Positions 1-8,042 of a DNA stretch of 64,000 bases are shown here, one piece after another. The notes beneath the pieces were generated by a model. It saw only the letters and a program-made list of their open reading frames with translations, was not told the DNA's origin and made no database searches. The stretch is from Avedoeria sp964651245 (lineage in GTDB: Bacteria > Chloroflexota > Anaerolineae > Epilineales > Epilineaceae). Every line of letters begins with the position of its first letter. Position 1 is the stretch's first letter. The position numbers and the translations under genes are program-made. Where the stretch lies: NCBI GenBank assembly GCA_964651245.1, contig CAZYVI010000005.1, forward strand, positions 62,001-126,000, in the 5' to 3' direction.

Positions 1-540
1 GCTGGCGACGAGCCGGCTGTAGACCTGGGCGACGAGCGCGGCGCGGTCGGGGTCGATCGGCGGGTGATGGCGCGCCGCCAGCTCGGTCGCGTCGGCGAGC
101 TGCAGGCCGTCCAGCGCGTCCCAGCCCAGCGCGGAGAGCGTCGGCCCGACGAACGAGACGCCGGGGAGCACGTCGACGTCGATCCCGCGCGATGCGGCGA
201 GCGAGCGCACCAGCCCGACCGTCGTCTCGCCGACCGCCGGATCGCCCGGCACGGCGTAGACCACCGGCCCGCGGGCCGCCGCGTCGACGATGCGCGCCGC
301 GATCGCGGCATAGACGTCGGCGAAGGCGTCGTGGGCGCGGTAGAGGTCGTCGCAATCGAAGCGCTCGGCCGACGGCGGGATCGCCGCCACGCCCGGGAAC
401 GACGACGTGCGCACATGCACCACCGCCGCCGCCGCCAGCGCGTCGCGCGCGGCCACCGTGAGGTGCCGCGGGTCGCCCGGGCCGAGGCCCACGATCGTGA
501 TCCGGCCGGGCGCCGGCGAAGGGTCGACGGGGGGGGTCAC
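1..540 (-). CDS. MazG/YabN-type protein, N-terminal tetrapyrrole-methylase-like domain (partial)
   Basis: Reading the minus strand from a GTG at 540 gives an open frame of 180 codons that leaves the window at position 1. Near its start (residues 14-23) it has ITIVGLGPGD, the glycine-rich loop that opens tetrapyrrole (SAM-dependent) methylase domains, and further in YAVPGDPAVGE, a second conserved block of that fold. In many bacteria this domain is fused in front of a MazG nucleotide pyrophosphohydrolase, which removes non-canonical NTPs; the MazG part would lie beyond the window edge, so it is inferred. A stand-alone tetrapyrrole methylase is the alternative. It is divergent from the penicillin-binding protein gene, with 64 bp between the starts. 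Confidence 0.75.
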   Translation of the reverse strand, partial: MTPPVDPSPAPGRITIVGLGPGDPRHLTVAARDALAAAAVVHVRTSSFPGVAAIPPSAERFDCDDLYRAHDAFADVYAAIAARIVDAAARGPVVYAVPGDPAVGETTVGLVRSLAASRGIDVDVLPGVSFVGPTLSALGWDALDGLQLADATELAARHHPPIDPDRAALVAQVYSRLVAS

Positions 541-590
541 GGCGGCGATTCTAGCACCCGGCCTCCCACGATCCCCTCATCCGGGCGGCG

Positions 591-604
591 TATAATCCCG
601 CCCG
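591..604 (+). promoter_or_regulatory. -10 box TATAAT directly in front of the PBP start codon
   Basis: A perfect TATAAT (591-596) ends 8 bp before the ATG at 605. Transcription from it would begin almost at the start codon, giving a leaderless or near-leaderless mRNA. No convincing -35 box lies 16-18 bp upstream. There is no Shine-Dalgarno sequence in front of the ATG, which fits. Confidence 0.5.
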
Positions 605-3600
605 ATGGCCATCACCCCCCTCGAGCGCGTCCTCCTCGAGCGGCGCCTGGCGCGGCTGCGCGGGCGCCGGAGCCGGCTGGGCGTTGTCGTCGCGGCGCTG
701 GTGGCGGTGCCGGCGGCCGGGCTGCTGGCGGCGCTCGTCGGGGCCGGGGTCGGCTACGCCGTGCTGTCGGACGAGCTGCGGGCCAACCTCGACCAGATCC
801 AGAACCTCGAGGCGCGCCGGACGTTCGAGACGACGAACATCCTCGACCGCCACGGCGTCCTGCTGCGCCAGGTCATCGGCGAGGGGCGGCGGACGTACGT
901 GCCGCTGTCGCGGATCGCGCCGTTCGTCGTCCAGGGGACGATCGCCGTCGAGGACGAGACGTTCGCCCGCAACCCGGGCATCGACGTCGAGGGCATCGCC
1001 CGGGCGGTGCTGGGCGAGGCGCGGGCGATGGGGCAGAAGGTGCTCGGCGACCGCGAGGCGACCTCGAGCGGCGGCGGCGGGAGCACGATCACGCAGCAGT
1101 TCGTCCGCCACGTCGCCTTCACCGACGAGGAGCGGCTGGCGCGGAGCTACAAGCGCAAGGCCAAGGAGATCATCCTGGCGGTCATGCTGACCCGGGAGTA
1201 CAGCAAGGACCAGATCCTGGAGTGGTACCTCAACGAGATCTACTACGGCAACCTGGCCTACGGCATCGAGGCCGCGGCGCAGACCGTGTTCGACAAGGGG
1301 GCGGCCGAGCTGACGCTGGCCGAGGCCGCGCTGCTCATCGGCCTGCCGCAGGCGCCGCGCTACTACGACCCGCTCGACCCCGATCCCGAAGTGCGTGAGC
1401 GGGTCAAGGCCCGGCAGCGGATCGTCCTCGACCTCATGGCCGAGCGCGAGGTCATCACGGCCGCCGCCGCCGAGGCCGCCTACCGCGCCCCGCTCAACTT
1501 CCGCCGCCTCGACGAGGACCGCTTCGAGGCGCCCCACTTCGTCGTCCACGTCGAGAAGGTCATCGAGGACCTCGTCGGCCCCGAGCGGCTGGCGCGCGGC
1601 GGGCTGAACGTCACCACGACGCTCGACCTGGGCATGCAGCGGATGGCGCAGGCCGAGGTGAGCGAGCAGGTCGCCAAGCTGGCCGAGCGCCAGAACCTCA
1701 CGAACGGCGCGGTGGTGGCCATGGAGCCGCGCACCGGCCAGGTGCTGGCGATGGTGGGCAGCGCCGACTACTGGAACGACGCCATCGACGGCCGGGTCAA
1801 CGTCGCCACCCGCGAGCGCCAGCCGGGCTCGAGCATCAAGCCGCTGACGTTCGTGACGGCCATCGAGCACGGGATGTCGCCGGCGACGCTCATCTGGGAC
1901 GTGCCGTGGAAGCTCTACCCCAACGGGCAGCTCTACGAGCCCAAGAACTATGACGACACGTTCCACGGCCCGGTCCGGCTGCGGACCGCCCTGGCCAACT
2001 CCTACAACATCCCGGCCCTCAAGGTCCTCGACCGCATCCAGCCCCGCGCCGACCGCAAGGACGACGCCGGCAAGGCGGGCGTCGAGCTCGTCGTCGAGAC
2101 GGCGCACAAGATGGGCATCACCGGGCTGCAGCGCGACCCGTGGAGCTACGGGCTCTCGCTCACCCTGGGCGGCGGCGAGGTGACGCTGCTCGACCTCACC
2201 ACGGCCTACGGCACGCTGGCCAACGCCGGCGAACTCGTCCGCCCCCACACCGTCCTGACGATCACCGACTCGGCCGGCAAGCTGCTCTACAGCCTGCGCG
2301 ACGACGAGGCGTCGCGGGCGCCCGAGCGGGCGGTCGACGCCGGGGCGGCCTACATCGTCACCCAGTTCCTGGCCGACAACGACGCCCGCGCGCCGGCCTT
2401 CGGTAGCCGCTCGCCACTCTATCTGGGCGTCGCCGCCGCGGCCAAGACCGGCACGACGAACGACTACCGCGACAACTGGACGCTGGGCTACACGCCCGGC
2501 CTGGTGGTGGGCGTCTGGGCCGGCAACAGCGACAACTCGGCGATGAACCGCTCGAGCGGCCTGACCGGCGCGGCGCCGATCTGGGGCGCCGTGATGCGCG
2601 GCATCCTGTTCGACGACGAGCGCAAGGCGGTCCTGCAGTCGGCGCGGGCGATGTTCGGCCACGACTGGACGACGCGCTTCGAGGCGCCCGACAACGTCGT
2701 CGAGCGCAGCGTCTGCAACCTGGCCTCGCTCAACAACCTGGGCACGGCCTGCCGCGAGTACCGCAACGAGTACTTCCTCGAGGGCTTCGTGGACGGCGAG
2801 GGCGATGCAGACGGTGCAGCCGGCGCGCCCGACGCCGCCGCCGACCCGCTGGCCGCGGCGGCGCCGGCGTTCGACGTCTCGGCGCTGGGCGTCGGCGGCA
2901 CGCCGGTGGCGGCGGCGGCCGGCGGCGACGTCTGGGCCACGATCGGCGCCGTCGTCGTGCCGCAGGGCCCGCCGCCGCCCGAGGTCGTGGCGGCGGCCGA
3001 GGCGGAGAAGAAGCCGCTCCGGTGGGCGCCGGCGATCCTGTGCGCCCCCGACGCCGCCCCCGACGCCGCCACCGGCTTCGGCGCCGACAAGGTCCAGCCG
3101 GTGGCCGTGCTGCCGCTGCCGGCCGACGAGCAGGAGCGGGCCGGGGCGATCGAGTGGGCGCGCGAGAACGGCTTCGCGGCGCTCGAGCCCAGCGAGGTCT
3201 GCAGCCAGGCGTTCGTCGACGCGGCCCTGGCGCCCGGCTCGCTGCCCGGCCCCGACGTGCCGATCTCGGGCACGATCGGCATCAGCGGGACCGTCCGCAC
3301 CGCCTACAGCCAGAGTGTCTACCGCCTCGGCCTGGCCGCGGGCACGGTGCTCGACAGCCGGACGGTCCTGACCGGGACGGCCACCTTCAACCCGGCCGAG
3401 ATCGAGTACTTCAAGGTCGAGCTGAGCCGGCGCGACGTGGTGCCGGCGGAGTGGATCACGCTCGGCCAGACGCACACCCAGCCCGTCGTCAACGGCCCGC
3501 TCGAGGTGCTCGACGCGGCCAGCCTCGCGCCCGGCGATTACACCGTCCGGCTCGTGCTGGTCAAGACGGACGGCAACTTCCTCGACCCGCCCTACAGCGT

Positions 3601-3628
3601 CCCGATCCGCATCGGCGCGGCGCCGTGA
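605..3628 (+). CDS. Bifunctional penicillin-binding protein 1A (transglycosylase/transpeptidase)
   Basis: This 1007-residue protein polymerises and cross-links peptidoglycan at the outer face of the membrane. An N-terminal membrane segment (about residues 22-55) is followed by a GT51 transglycosylase domain: EDETFARNPG near residue 116 carries the catalytic Glu, then STITQQ near 160 and WYLNEIYYG near 205. The transpeptidase domain has the three penicillin-binding motifs: SSIK near 408 (nucleophile Ser), SYN near 465, and KTGT near 613. After about residue 720 there is a long Ala/Pro-rich extension ending in a small beta-rich segment, longer than in typical PBP1A. It precedes a stress-like hypothetical gene by 34 bp. 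The family call is firm; the tail's role is unknown. Confidence 0.95.
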   Translation: MAITPLERVLLERRLARLRGRRSRLGVVVAALVAVPAAGLLAALVGAGVGYAVLSDELRANLDQIQNLEARRTFETTNILDRHGVLLRQVIGEGRRTYVPLSRIAPFVVQGTIAVEDETFARNPGIDVEGIARAVLGEARAMGQKVLGDREATSSGGGGSTITQQFVRHVAFTDEERLARSYKRKAKEIILAVMLTREYSKDQILEWYLNEIYYGNLAYGIEAAAQTVFDKGAAELTLAEAALLIGLPQAPRYYDPLDPDPEVRERVKARQRIVLDLMAEREVITAAAAEAAYRAPLNFRRLDEDRFEAPHFVVHVEKVIEDLVGPERLARGGLNVTTTLDLGMQRMAQAEVSEQVAKLAERQNLTNGAVVAMEPRTGQVLAMVGSADYWNDAIDGRVNVATRERQPGSSIKPLTFVTAIEHGMSPATLIWDVPWKLYPNGQLYEPKNYDDTFHGPVRLRTALANSYNIPALKVLDRIQPRADRKDDAGKAGVELVVETAHKMGITGLQRDPWSYGLSLTLGGGEVTLLDLTTAYGTLANAGELVRPHTVLTITDSAGKLLYSLRDDEASRAPERAVDAGAAYIVTQFLADNDARAPAFGSRSPLYLGVAAAAKTGTTNDYRDNWTLGYTPGLVVGVWAGNSDNSAMNRSSGLTGAAPIWGAVMRGILFDDERKAVLQSARAMFGHDWTTRFEAPDNVVERSVCNLASLNNLGTACREYRNEYFLEGFVDGEGDADGAAGAPDAAADPLAAAAPAFDVSALGVGGTPVAAAAGGDVWATIGAVVVPQGPPPPEVVAAAEAEKKPLRWAPAILCAPDAAPDAATGFGADKVQPVAVLPLPADEQERAGAIEWARENGFAALEPSEVCSQAFVDAALAPGSLPGPDVPISGTIGISGTVRTAYSQSVYRLGLAAGTVLDSRTVLTGTATFNPAEIEYFKVELSRRDVVPAEWITLGQTHTQPVVNGPLEVLDAASLAPGDYTVRLVLVKTDGNFLDPPYSVPIRIGAAP

Positions 3629-3662
3629 CCGCGCCGCAGCCGACCGCCCGCGAGGGATCCCG

Positions 3663-4829
3663 ATGAAGACCGTCGTCCTGGGCCTGTTCGACGACCTCGA
3701 GACGGCCCGCCGCGTCCTGAACCAGCTGGCCGCGTCGCCGCTCGACCTCGACCAGATCAGCGTTGTCCACGGCGACCTCGACACCCAGCGCTCGCTGGCG
3801 CGCGAGGCGGGCCTGCCGGCCCACCGCAGCCCGCTGGCCGGCACCGTGGCCGGCGCGCTGGCCGGCGCCGCGCTCGGCGGCTACGCCGGCGCGACGCTGG
3901 TCCCGGAGTCCGTCGGCTGGCTGCTGGCGATGGCCCTGGGCGCCGTCCTGGGCGCCGCGGCCGGCGCGGCGCTGGGGGCGCTGTCCGAGACGGTCCGGGT
4001 GCCCAAGGCCCACCAGGCCGAGGTCCTGACGGCGCTCGAGGGCGGCGCCACGGCCCTGATCGTCCGCTCCGAGAGCCTGCCGACAGCCCGCGCCGTCGGC
4101 GACCTGTTCCGCGTGGCCGGCTCGCGCGAGCTGTCGCCGCTGGGCCCGGTCCCCGCCGCGGTGGCATCGGGCGCTGGGTCCGACCTTGCCACGGCCGCGG
4201 ACGCCCTCGTCGCCGCCGGCGGCGAGACGGTCCTCGACGAGGGCGTCGTGGCCGAGCCGCTCGGCGAGTCCTTCGCCGCGCCGCCGGGCGACGACCACAC
4301 CCGCTTCGCGCCGCCGCCGGCGGAGGCGGGCGGTGCGATCGACGCGCCAGCCGCGCCCACGGCCACCGACCGGCTCGCCGGCACCGGTCGGCCCGCCGCA
4401 TCGGCCGCAGCCCCCGCGGCCGGCGAGACGCTCTACGCACCGCCGTGGCGGCGCGGCGTCGTCGACCCGGCCGACGCAGCCCCGGCGCCGACGGCGACGG
4501 CGGCGACTCCCGCGGCCGTGCCGCACCCCACACCGCCGACCGCCGCGCCGACGCCGCCCGCGGCGACCCCGACGCCTCCCGCCGCGACGCCTGGCCCGTC
4601 CGCGGCCCCGCCGACGGCTTCGGCGCCGGCGACGCCGGCCGACCCGGCCGCGTCAACGGACGTCGCGGGCGCGGCCGGCGCAGCGCCGGTGGCGGGGCGG
4701 GCGGCGACGCATCGCCTCGCCCGGCTGCTGCTCGACGCGATCGACGAGGTCGAGTCGGGCGCGCCGCCGGCCGCACCGGCCAAGGCGGCCCGGACGCCGC
4801 GCAAGCGCGCGACGCCGTCGTCGCCGTGA
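3663..4829 (+). CDS. Hypothetical protein with glycine-zipper membrane segment and Pro/Ala-rich tail
   Basis: The protein has 388 residues. The first ~60 resemble the ferredoxin-like N-domain of bacterial general-stress (YflT/DUF1269-type) proteins, starting MKTVVLGLFDD. Residues ~58-110 form a Gly/Ala-rich double hydrophobic stretch of glycine-zipper type, probably inserted in a membrane. A second compact domain follows to ~160. The remainder, from about residue 165, is a Pro/Ala/Thr-rich low-complexity region, probably disordered, with a short helical basic end. Its stop overlaps the GTG of the adenosyltransferase gene by 3 bp, so the two are probably cotranscribed. No specific function can be assigned. 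Confidence 0.7.
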   Translation: MKTVVLGLFDDLETARRVLNQLAASPLDLDQISVVHGDLDTQRSLAREAGLPAHRSPLAGTVAGALAGAALGGYAGATLVPESVGWLLAMALGAVLGAAAGAALGALSETVRVPKAHQAEVLTALEGGATALIVRSESLPTARAVGDLFRVAGSRELSPLGPVPAAVASGAGSDLATAADALVAAGGETVLDEGVVAEPLGESFAAPPGDDHTRFAPPPAEAGGAIDAPAAPTATDRLAGTGRPAASAAAPAAGETLYAPPWRRGVVDPADAAPAPTATAATPAAVPHPTPPTAAPTPPAATPTPPAATPGPSAAPPTASAPATPADPAASTDVAGAAGAAPVAGRAATHRLARLLLDAIDEVESGAPPAAPAKAARTPRKRATPSSP

Positions 4830-5389
4830 AGATCTACACCCGCACTGGCGACGCCGGCGAGACCGGCCTATTCGGCGGCGCGCGGGTGGCCAAGACCCAT
4901 CCGCGCGTCGAGGCCTACGGCGAGGTCGACGAGCTGAACAGCGCGATCGGCCTGGCGCTCGCGCTTGGTGGAGCGGACGCGCCGGGCGACGTCGTCGCGG
5001 CCCTCCGCCACATCCAGGACCGCCTCTTCGACTTGGGCGCCGACCTCGCCACCCCGCCCGGCACGGCCGCCGGCGACTGGCTGACGCGCGTGCCGCCCGC
5101 CTGGGCCACCGACCTCGAGGCCGCGATCGACGCCATGACGTCGACGCTGCCGCCGCTGGCCGCGTTCATCCTGCCGGGCGGCACGCCGCTGGCGGCGGGA
5201 CTGCACCTGGCGCGGACGGTCTGCCGGCGGGCGGAGCGGCGCGTGCTGGCGGCCGGGGAGGCCGGCGAGGTCATCGGCGCGCCGGTGGTGACCTACCTCA
5301 ACCGGCTGAGCGACTACCTCTTCGTGGCGGCGCGGTACGCGAACGCGCGGGCGGGGGTGGGGGATGTGGCGTGGCGGCCGGGGGGGTGA
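4826..5389 (+). CDS. ATP:cob(I)alamin adenosyltransferase, PduO type
   Basis: This 187-residue protein would transfer the adenosyl group of ATP to cob(I)alamin to make adenosylcobalamin. It begins with the family signature TRTGDAGETGLFGG (residues ~5-18), the ATP-binding loop, followed by VDELNSAIG and the C-terminal LNRLSDYLF block that closes the active site of PduO-type enzymes. Length is normal for the family. The GTG start at 4826 overlaps the stop of the previous gene, an arrangement that points to translational coupling. An ATG-started longer reading of the same frame would overlap the previous gene by almost 400 bp and is unlikely. Confidence 0.9.
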   Translation: MKIYTRTGDAGETGLFGGARVAKTHPRVEAYGEVDELNSAIGLALALGGADAPGDVVAALRHIQDRLFDLGADLATPPGTAAGDWLTRVPPAWATDLEAAIDAMTSTLPPLAAFILPGGTPLAAGLHLARTVCRRAERRVLAAGEAGEVIGAPVVTYLNRLSDYLFVAARYANARAGVGDVAWRPGG

Positions 5390-5429
5390 GGGGGCGGTTG
5401 GGAAGCGCGAAGGGCGGGCGAGAAAGGCT

Positions 5430-5800
5430 GGGCACCCACATGGGGTGCCCCATGGGCGACAAGTTGGGGGCCGCAAGCAGATCATCGCGCTGCCGTCCGA
5501 TCGCCCGGCGATGAGTCGCCGGGCTACAGTAACGACGCCGGCTGAAGCCGGCTACAGGCAGGAACCGTTGTCGCGACTTGCGGTTTGTTCCCTTAGTCCT
5601 CACCCCAGCTCAACAGACCAAGAGGCTCCGCTTTCTGTGAACGCGCCGAGACGGCCGATGGTCCGCCCCTAGCCGGCTTCAGCCGGCGTCGTTACTGTAG
5701 CCCGGCCGTTCACGGCCGGGCGGGGCGTGTCGGGAAGCAGACCACACCATGGCCTCTCGCTTGTCGCCTGTGGGCACCCACAAGGGGTGCCCCTACGCGG
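5430..5800. repeat. Composite inverted-repeat block in a 475-bp host intergenic region
   Basis: Between the adenosyltransferase stop (5389) and the truncated gene end (5865) no gene is recognisable. The stretch is a large imperfect inverted repeat. A 37-bp sequence at 5518-5554 recurs exactly, inverted, at 5670-5706; each copy contains the palindrome GCCGGC-TGAA-GCCGGC and is joined to a GCCCGGC.../...GCCGGGC hairpin. Outside these lie two related hairpins with GGGCACCC/GGGTGCCC stems (5430-5450 and 5772-5792). The arrangement resembles a BIME/REP-type mosaic element of host origin. It lies outside the att core, so it is not part of the phage. Confidence 0.75.
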
Positions 5801-5864
5801 TGTCGCGACACGGATACGGCAGAACCTCATGCCTCGGGCCGGCAGAGACGGTCGGACACCGTCC

Positions 5865-6090
5865 TCACACGTCCAGCTCGGCTCGCCTCGCCTCGACCTT
5901 GCCCACCGCCCCCTCCCCACTCCGCGCGTCGATCAGGACCTCGAGCGGCTCGTCGAGGCGGTAGTGGCGGGCGAGGTCGGTTTCGCGCTCGACGGGCTGG
6001 CTCTCGAGCCACGCCCAGTCGACGTGCGCGCCGCGGCGTTCGCTGGCGGTGAAGTAGCCGATGCCGAGGCTGGTCATGTTGTGGAAGAAG
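5865..6090 (-). pseudogene. Displaced 3' end of the PEP/pyruvate-binding-domain gene
   Basis: On the minus strand, reading from the att core to a stop at 5865, the translation begins FFHNMTSLGIGYFTASE and continues for ~70 residues to the end. It matches the last ~60 residues of the intact protein encoded at 60327-63374 at about 70% identity (shared blocks include RGAHVDW and HRLDEPLEV). It lacks any start and any upstream part. It is the original host C-terminal coding sequence, cut off by prophage insertion. Removing 6091-60549 would rejoin it in frame to the gene body. Confidence 0.88.
6076..6090. other. attL: attL core
   Basis: ATGTTGTGGAAGAAG here is identical to 60535-60549. Inward of the core (6091 onward) the sequence is phage; outward it is the displaced host gene end. 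A second identical stretch of 17 bp (GCGGTGAAGTAGCCGAT) lies a short distance outside both cores because both encode the same protein segment. Confidence 0.8.
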
Positions 6091-6128
6091 GCCAGGGCCC
6101 ATAGAGGCCTACTTTTTTAGAGGTGGAC

Positions 6129-6593
6129 ATGACTCACGTCACCGTGACAGAGGCACGACCAGATCGACCGATCACGTCGCGACAGCGCGCGATTCTCGCC
6201 CACATCGTGGATCGCGTGGACCGGCATGGGGCCCCCCCGACGATCCGCGAGATCGGCGAAGCGGTGGGGATCGACTCGACCTCGGTGGTGAACTACCACC
6301 TCGACAAGCTCGCCGACCGCGGCCTCATCGTGCGCGGTGGGCGGATCTCGCGGGGGTTGATCGTCACCGCGGCGGGCCGGGTCGAGGCCGGCGCTCCCGA
6401 GGAGGTCGCCGCGGTCCCGGAGGTCCTGGTCGCGGCCGAGGCTGTCGTGGCGGCGGCCGAGCGGCTGGTCGACCGGCCGACGGGGAGCGGCCTGGGGGCG
6501 CGGCTGGACACGTTGGAGCGGGCGGTCGCGTCGCTTCGCCTTGCCCGTAACGGGCAGCCGGGCGGCCTCAGCGCCGAGGCGATGTCGGCATGA
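6129..6593 (+). CDS. LexA-like winged-helix DNA-binding protein without protease domain
   Basis: The protein has 154 residues. Residues ~10-75 match the N-terminal winged-helix domain of LexA: TSRQRAILAHIVDRVDRHG, then PTIREIGEAVGI and VVNYHLDKLADRGLI. The LexA cleavage site and Ser/Lys protease dyad are absent; instead there is an Ala/Glu-rich, probably coiled-coil C-terminal part. It is the first phage gene inside attL and, in the circular phage genome, would lie just downstream of the integrase and attP. It is a candidate lysogeny regulator and a candidate reader of the GAAC-N4-GTTC operators at 58-60 kb. AGAGG at 6119-6123 supports the ATG at 6129; an in-frame GTG at 6123 is the alternative. 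Confidence 0.75.
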   Translation: MTHVTVTEARPDRPITSRQRAILAHIVDRVDRHGAPPTIREIGEAVGIDSTSVVNYHLDKLADRGLIVRGGRISRGLIVTAAGRVEAGAPEEVAAVPEVLVAAEAVVAAAERLVDRPTGSGLGARLDTLERAVASLRLARNGQPGGLSAEAMSA

Positions 6594-6721
6594 GCGGGGT
6601 CGAGCTGATCTTGCTGGCTGTGGGCGCTGCCTTCCTGGTGGCGTTCTGGGCCGGCGCGCTGATGGCGGTCGTGCTCGTCGTGCGGCTGGCGGTGTCGGCG
6701 GTGCGCGAGTGGATCGGGTGA
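6590..6721 (+). CDS. Small single-span membrane protein
   Basis: A 43-residue peptide starting at an ATG that overlaps the previous stop (ATGA). It is one long hydrophobic segment (about residues 5-37: LILLAVGAAFLVAFWAG onward) ending in a short basic tail. It lies between the LexA-like gene and another small gene, with 4-bp and 1-bp overlaps that suggest translational coupling. No family is recognised. Confidence 0.55.
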   Translation: MSGVELILLAVGAAFLVAFWAGALMAVVLVVRLAVSAVREWIG

Positions 6722-6924
6722 TGCCGACGCCAGCGCAGGCCTCCGCGCCGGACGTCGTGGCCGAGCTGCGCCGCATCGCCGACGTGCTCTCGTCGCTGGA
6801 CCGGCGGCTGGCGAACGTCGAGGCGAACGCGCGGTTGATCCAGGGCGCGGTCGACGCATGGCGGCAGGCCGATGGACTGCCGTCGTTCCCGCAGCCTCCG
6901 GGCTGGGTGAGTCGGCCACTATGA
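6721..6924 (+). CDS. Small hypothetical protein, probable coiled coil
   Basis: This 67-residue protein starts with an ATG whose A is the last base of the previous stop codon. The central part (LRRIADVLSSLDRRLANVEA) has heptad spacing typical of a short coiled coil, similar to many small phage proteins. Function unknown. Confidence 0.5.
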   Translation: MPTPAQASAPDVVAELRRIADVLSSLDRRLANVEANARLIQGAVDAWRQADGLPSFPQPPGWVSRPL

Positions 6925-7148
6925 GCATGAAAACGCACCCCGACATCGCCACCCGCCTCGACGTCCTTTGTGCCAAGTACGATGACGCCGAGCTGCACGA
7001 CGCGTGGCGCGCAATGATCGCAGACGCACGCGTGGTCTACGGTGACATTGCGCGATGGATCCACGGGTATTGGGAGCCTCTGGCGCCCCGCCCGCCGTTC
7101 CACTCACAGCCGTGGGCGCCGCGACGGCGGAAGGCGTGCCGACGATGA
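6921..7148 (+). CDS. Small hypothetical phage protein
   Basis: A 75-residue protein starting at ATG 6921, overlapping the preceding stop by 4 bp. It is acidic and helical at the N-terminus, has a Trp/Tyr-rich middle (WIHGYWEP) and a basic end. No family is recognised. Its 3' end overlaps the following membrane-protein start in the same ATGA fashion, so 6590-7148 reads as one coupled set. Confidence 0.5.
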   Translation: MSMKTHPDIATRLDVLCAKYDDAELHDAWRAMIADARVVYGDIARWIHGYWEPLAPRPPFHSQPWAPRRRKACRR

Positions 7149-7360
7149 GCGCCCCTGATGAGACCGTCGACGACGTCGAGGTCGTCCAGCTGGATGTCTC
7201 AATGCCCTCGCGGGCCCGGCCGCCACGCCGGCGCCCGCTGCGGCGCCGAGACCTCTGGCTGCCCCTGCTGCTGACGGGGGCGGTCCACGTAGTCACGACC
7301 GCGCTGGGGGTGTGGCTGGGGTTGTGGCTGTGGTCGTCTCAATGCCCTGCTTGGGGGCGG
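7145..7360 (+). pseudogene. Start of a membrane protein gene whose frame runs into an antisense gene
   Basis: From ATG 7145 the frame encodes an acidic N-terminus, an Arg/Pro-rich patch and a hydrophobic segment (WLPLLLTGAVHVVTTALGVW). It then continues without a stop through the complement of the DUF3862-like gene and ends only at 8419. Since the minus-strand gene is clearly real, the genuine 3' end of this gene is missing or unrecognised. The likeliest reading is a gene interrupted by a later insertion. A 13-bp direct repeat (GTCTCAATGCCCT at 7196-7208 and 7336-7348) lies at this edge. Confidence 0.4.
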
Positions 7361-7936
7361 CTACCGGAGCCCGAGCTGCGCCTTGGAGACCATCTTCCCG
7401 TTCTGGAACATGGCGTTCATGTTGGCCCCGAACCCGCCTTCACCGTTCCAGGAGTACATGACGGTCGTGTAACCGGCGATGTCGGATCGACTCAACTCTT
7501 CGCCGGGATCACCGAGGATCTCAACGACCTGTTCATAGGTCATTCCGGTTTCCAGTTTCTGGAAGTTCGCGAGGGTGACGCCGGCGCCGCTTGCTTCCTT
7601 GGTTGCTTCGGCAGCATCTTCGGCCTCCGATGTCTGGGCATCGTTGGCCCGTGCGGCCTGCTTGGCTTCATCCGTGGCGGCCTCATTGGCCTGCTCTGTG
7701 CCCTTCCCGGCGGCCCCCTCGGTGAGCTTGGCGGCGACCGCTGCAGCATCGACCGTCGCGGTTGGAACGGGGGTCGGTGGAGCGTCCACGAGTCCTACCT
7801 TGATGAGCCCGCTCTGCACGATCCCGATGATGAAAAGCACGATGACGATGGCGCCGAGCTTGCCCCACCAGCCCTTGGACCACAGGTTCTTCAGCCAACG
7901 ACCGAAGCCAACGAACGCGCCCTTGATTGCGTTCAC
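7361..7936 (-). CDS. Membrane-anchored DUF3862/SmpA-like protein (moron)
   Basis: This 191-residue protein is encoded against the direction of its neighbours. It has an N-terminal transmembrane anchor (about residues 27-50, KLGAIVIVLFIIGIV), a Thr/Pro- then Ala/Glu-rich linker (~53-115), and a C-terminal domain beginning FQKLETGMTYEQVVEILG and ending MVSKAQLGL. That domain matches the BLIP/SmpA-like DUF3862 fold found in secreted lipoproteins and stress-related exported proteins. The isolated antisense position and its own promoter are the hallmarks of a phage moron expressed from the lysogen. Likely surface-exposed or secreted; biological role unknown. Confidence 0.8.
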   Translation of the reverse strand: MNAIKGAFVGFGRWLKNLWSKGWWGKLGAIVIVLFIIGIVQSGLIKVGLVDAPPTPVPTATVDAAAVAAKLTEGAAGKGTEQANEAATDEAKQAARANDAQTSEAEDAAEATKEASGAGVTLANFQKLETGMTYEQVVEILGDPGEELSRSDIAGYTTVMYSWNGEGGFGANMNAMFQNGKMVSKAQLGLR

Positions 7937-7980
7937 CCTGTCCCCCTGTCTGATGTGCGATGCGAGTGCGAGAGCGGGCG

Positions 7981-8009
7981 TTTAAACCACGGGAGCGCGG
8001 ACGATGCAA
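7981..8009 (-). promoter_or_regulatory. Promoter for the antisense DUF3862-like gene
   Basis: On the minus strand TTGCAT (8009-8004) and TTTAAA (7986-7981) are separated by 17 bp, a fair sigma70-type promoter pointing at the gene starting at 7936. TTTAAA is the most A+T-rich spot in this intergenic region. Confidence 0.45.
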
Positions 8010-8042
8010 GCGACAGAGGCGGGCACAGGTACAATCGGCCCG

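Noticed and set aside
551..3844. A minus-strand open frame of nearly 1,100 codons opposite the penicillin-binding protein.
   Set aside because: Its translation is Arg/Val/Asp/Gly-rich without domains, whereas the plus strand encodes a textbook PBP. It is an artefact of high GC content.
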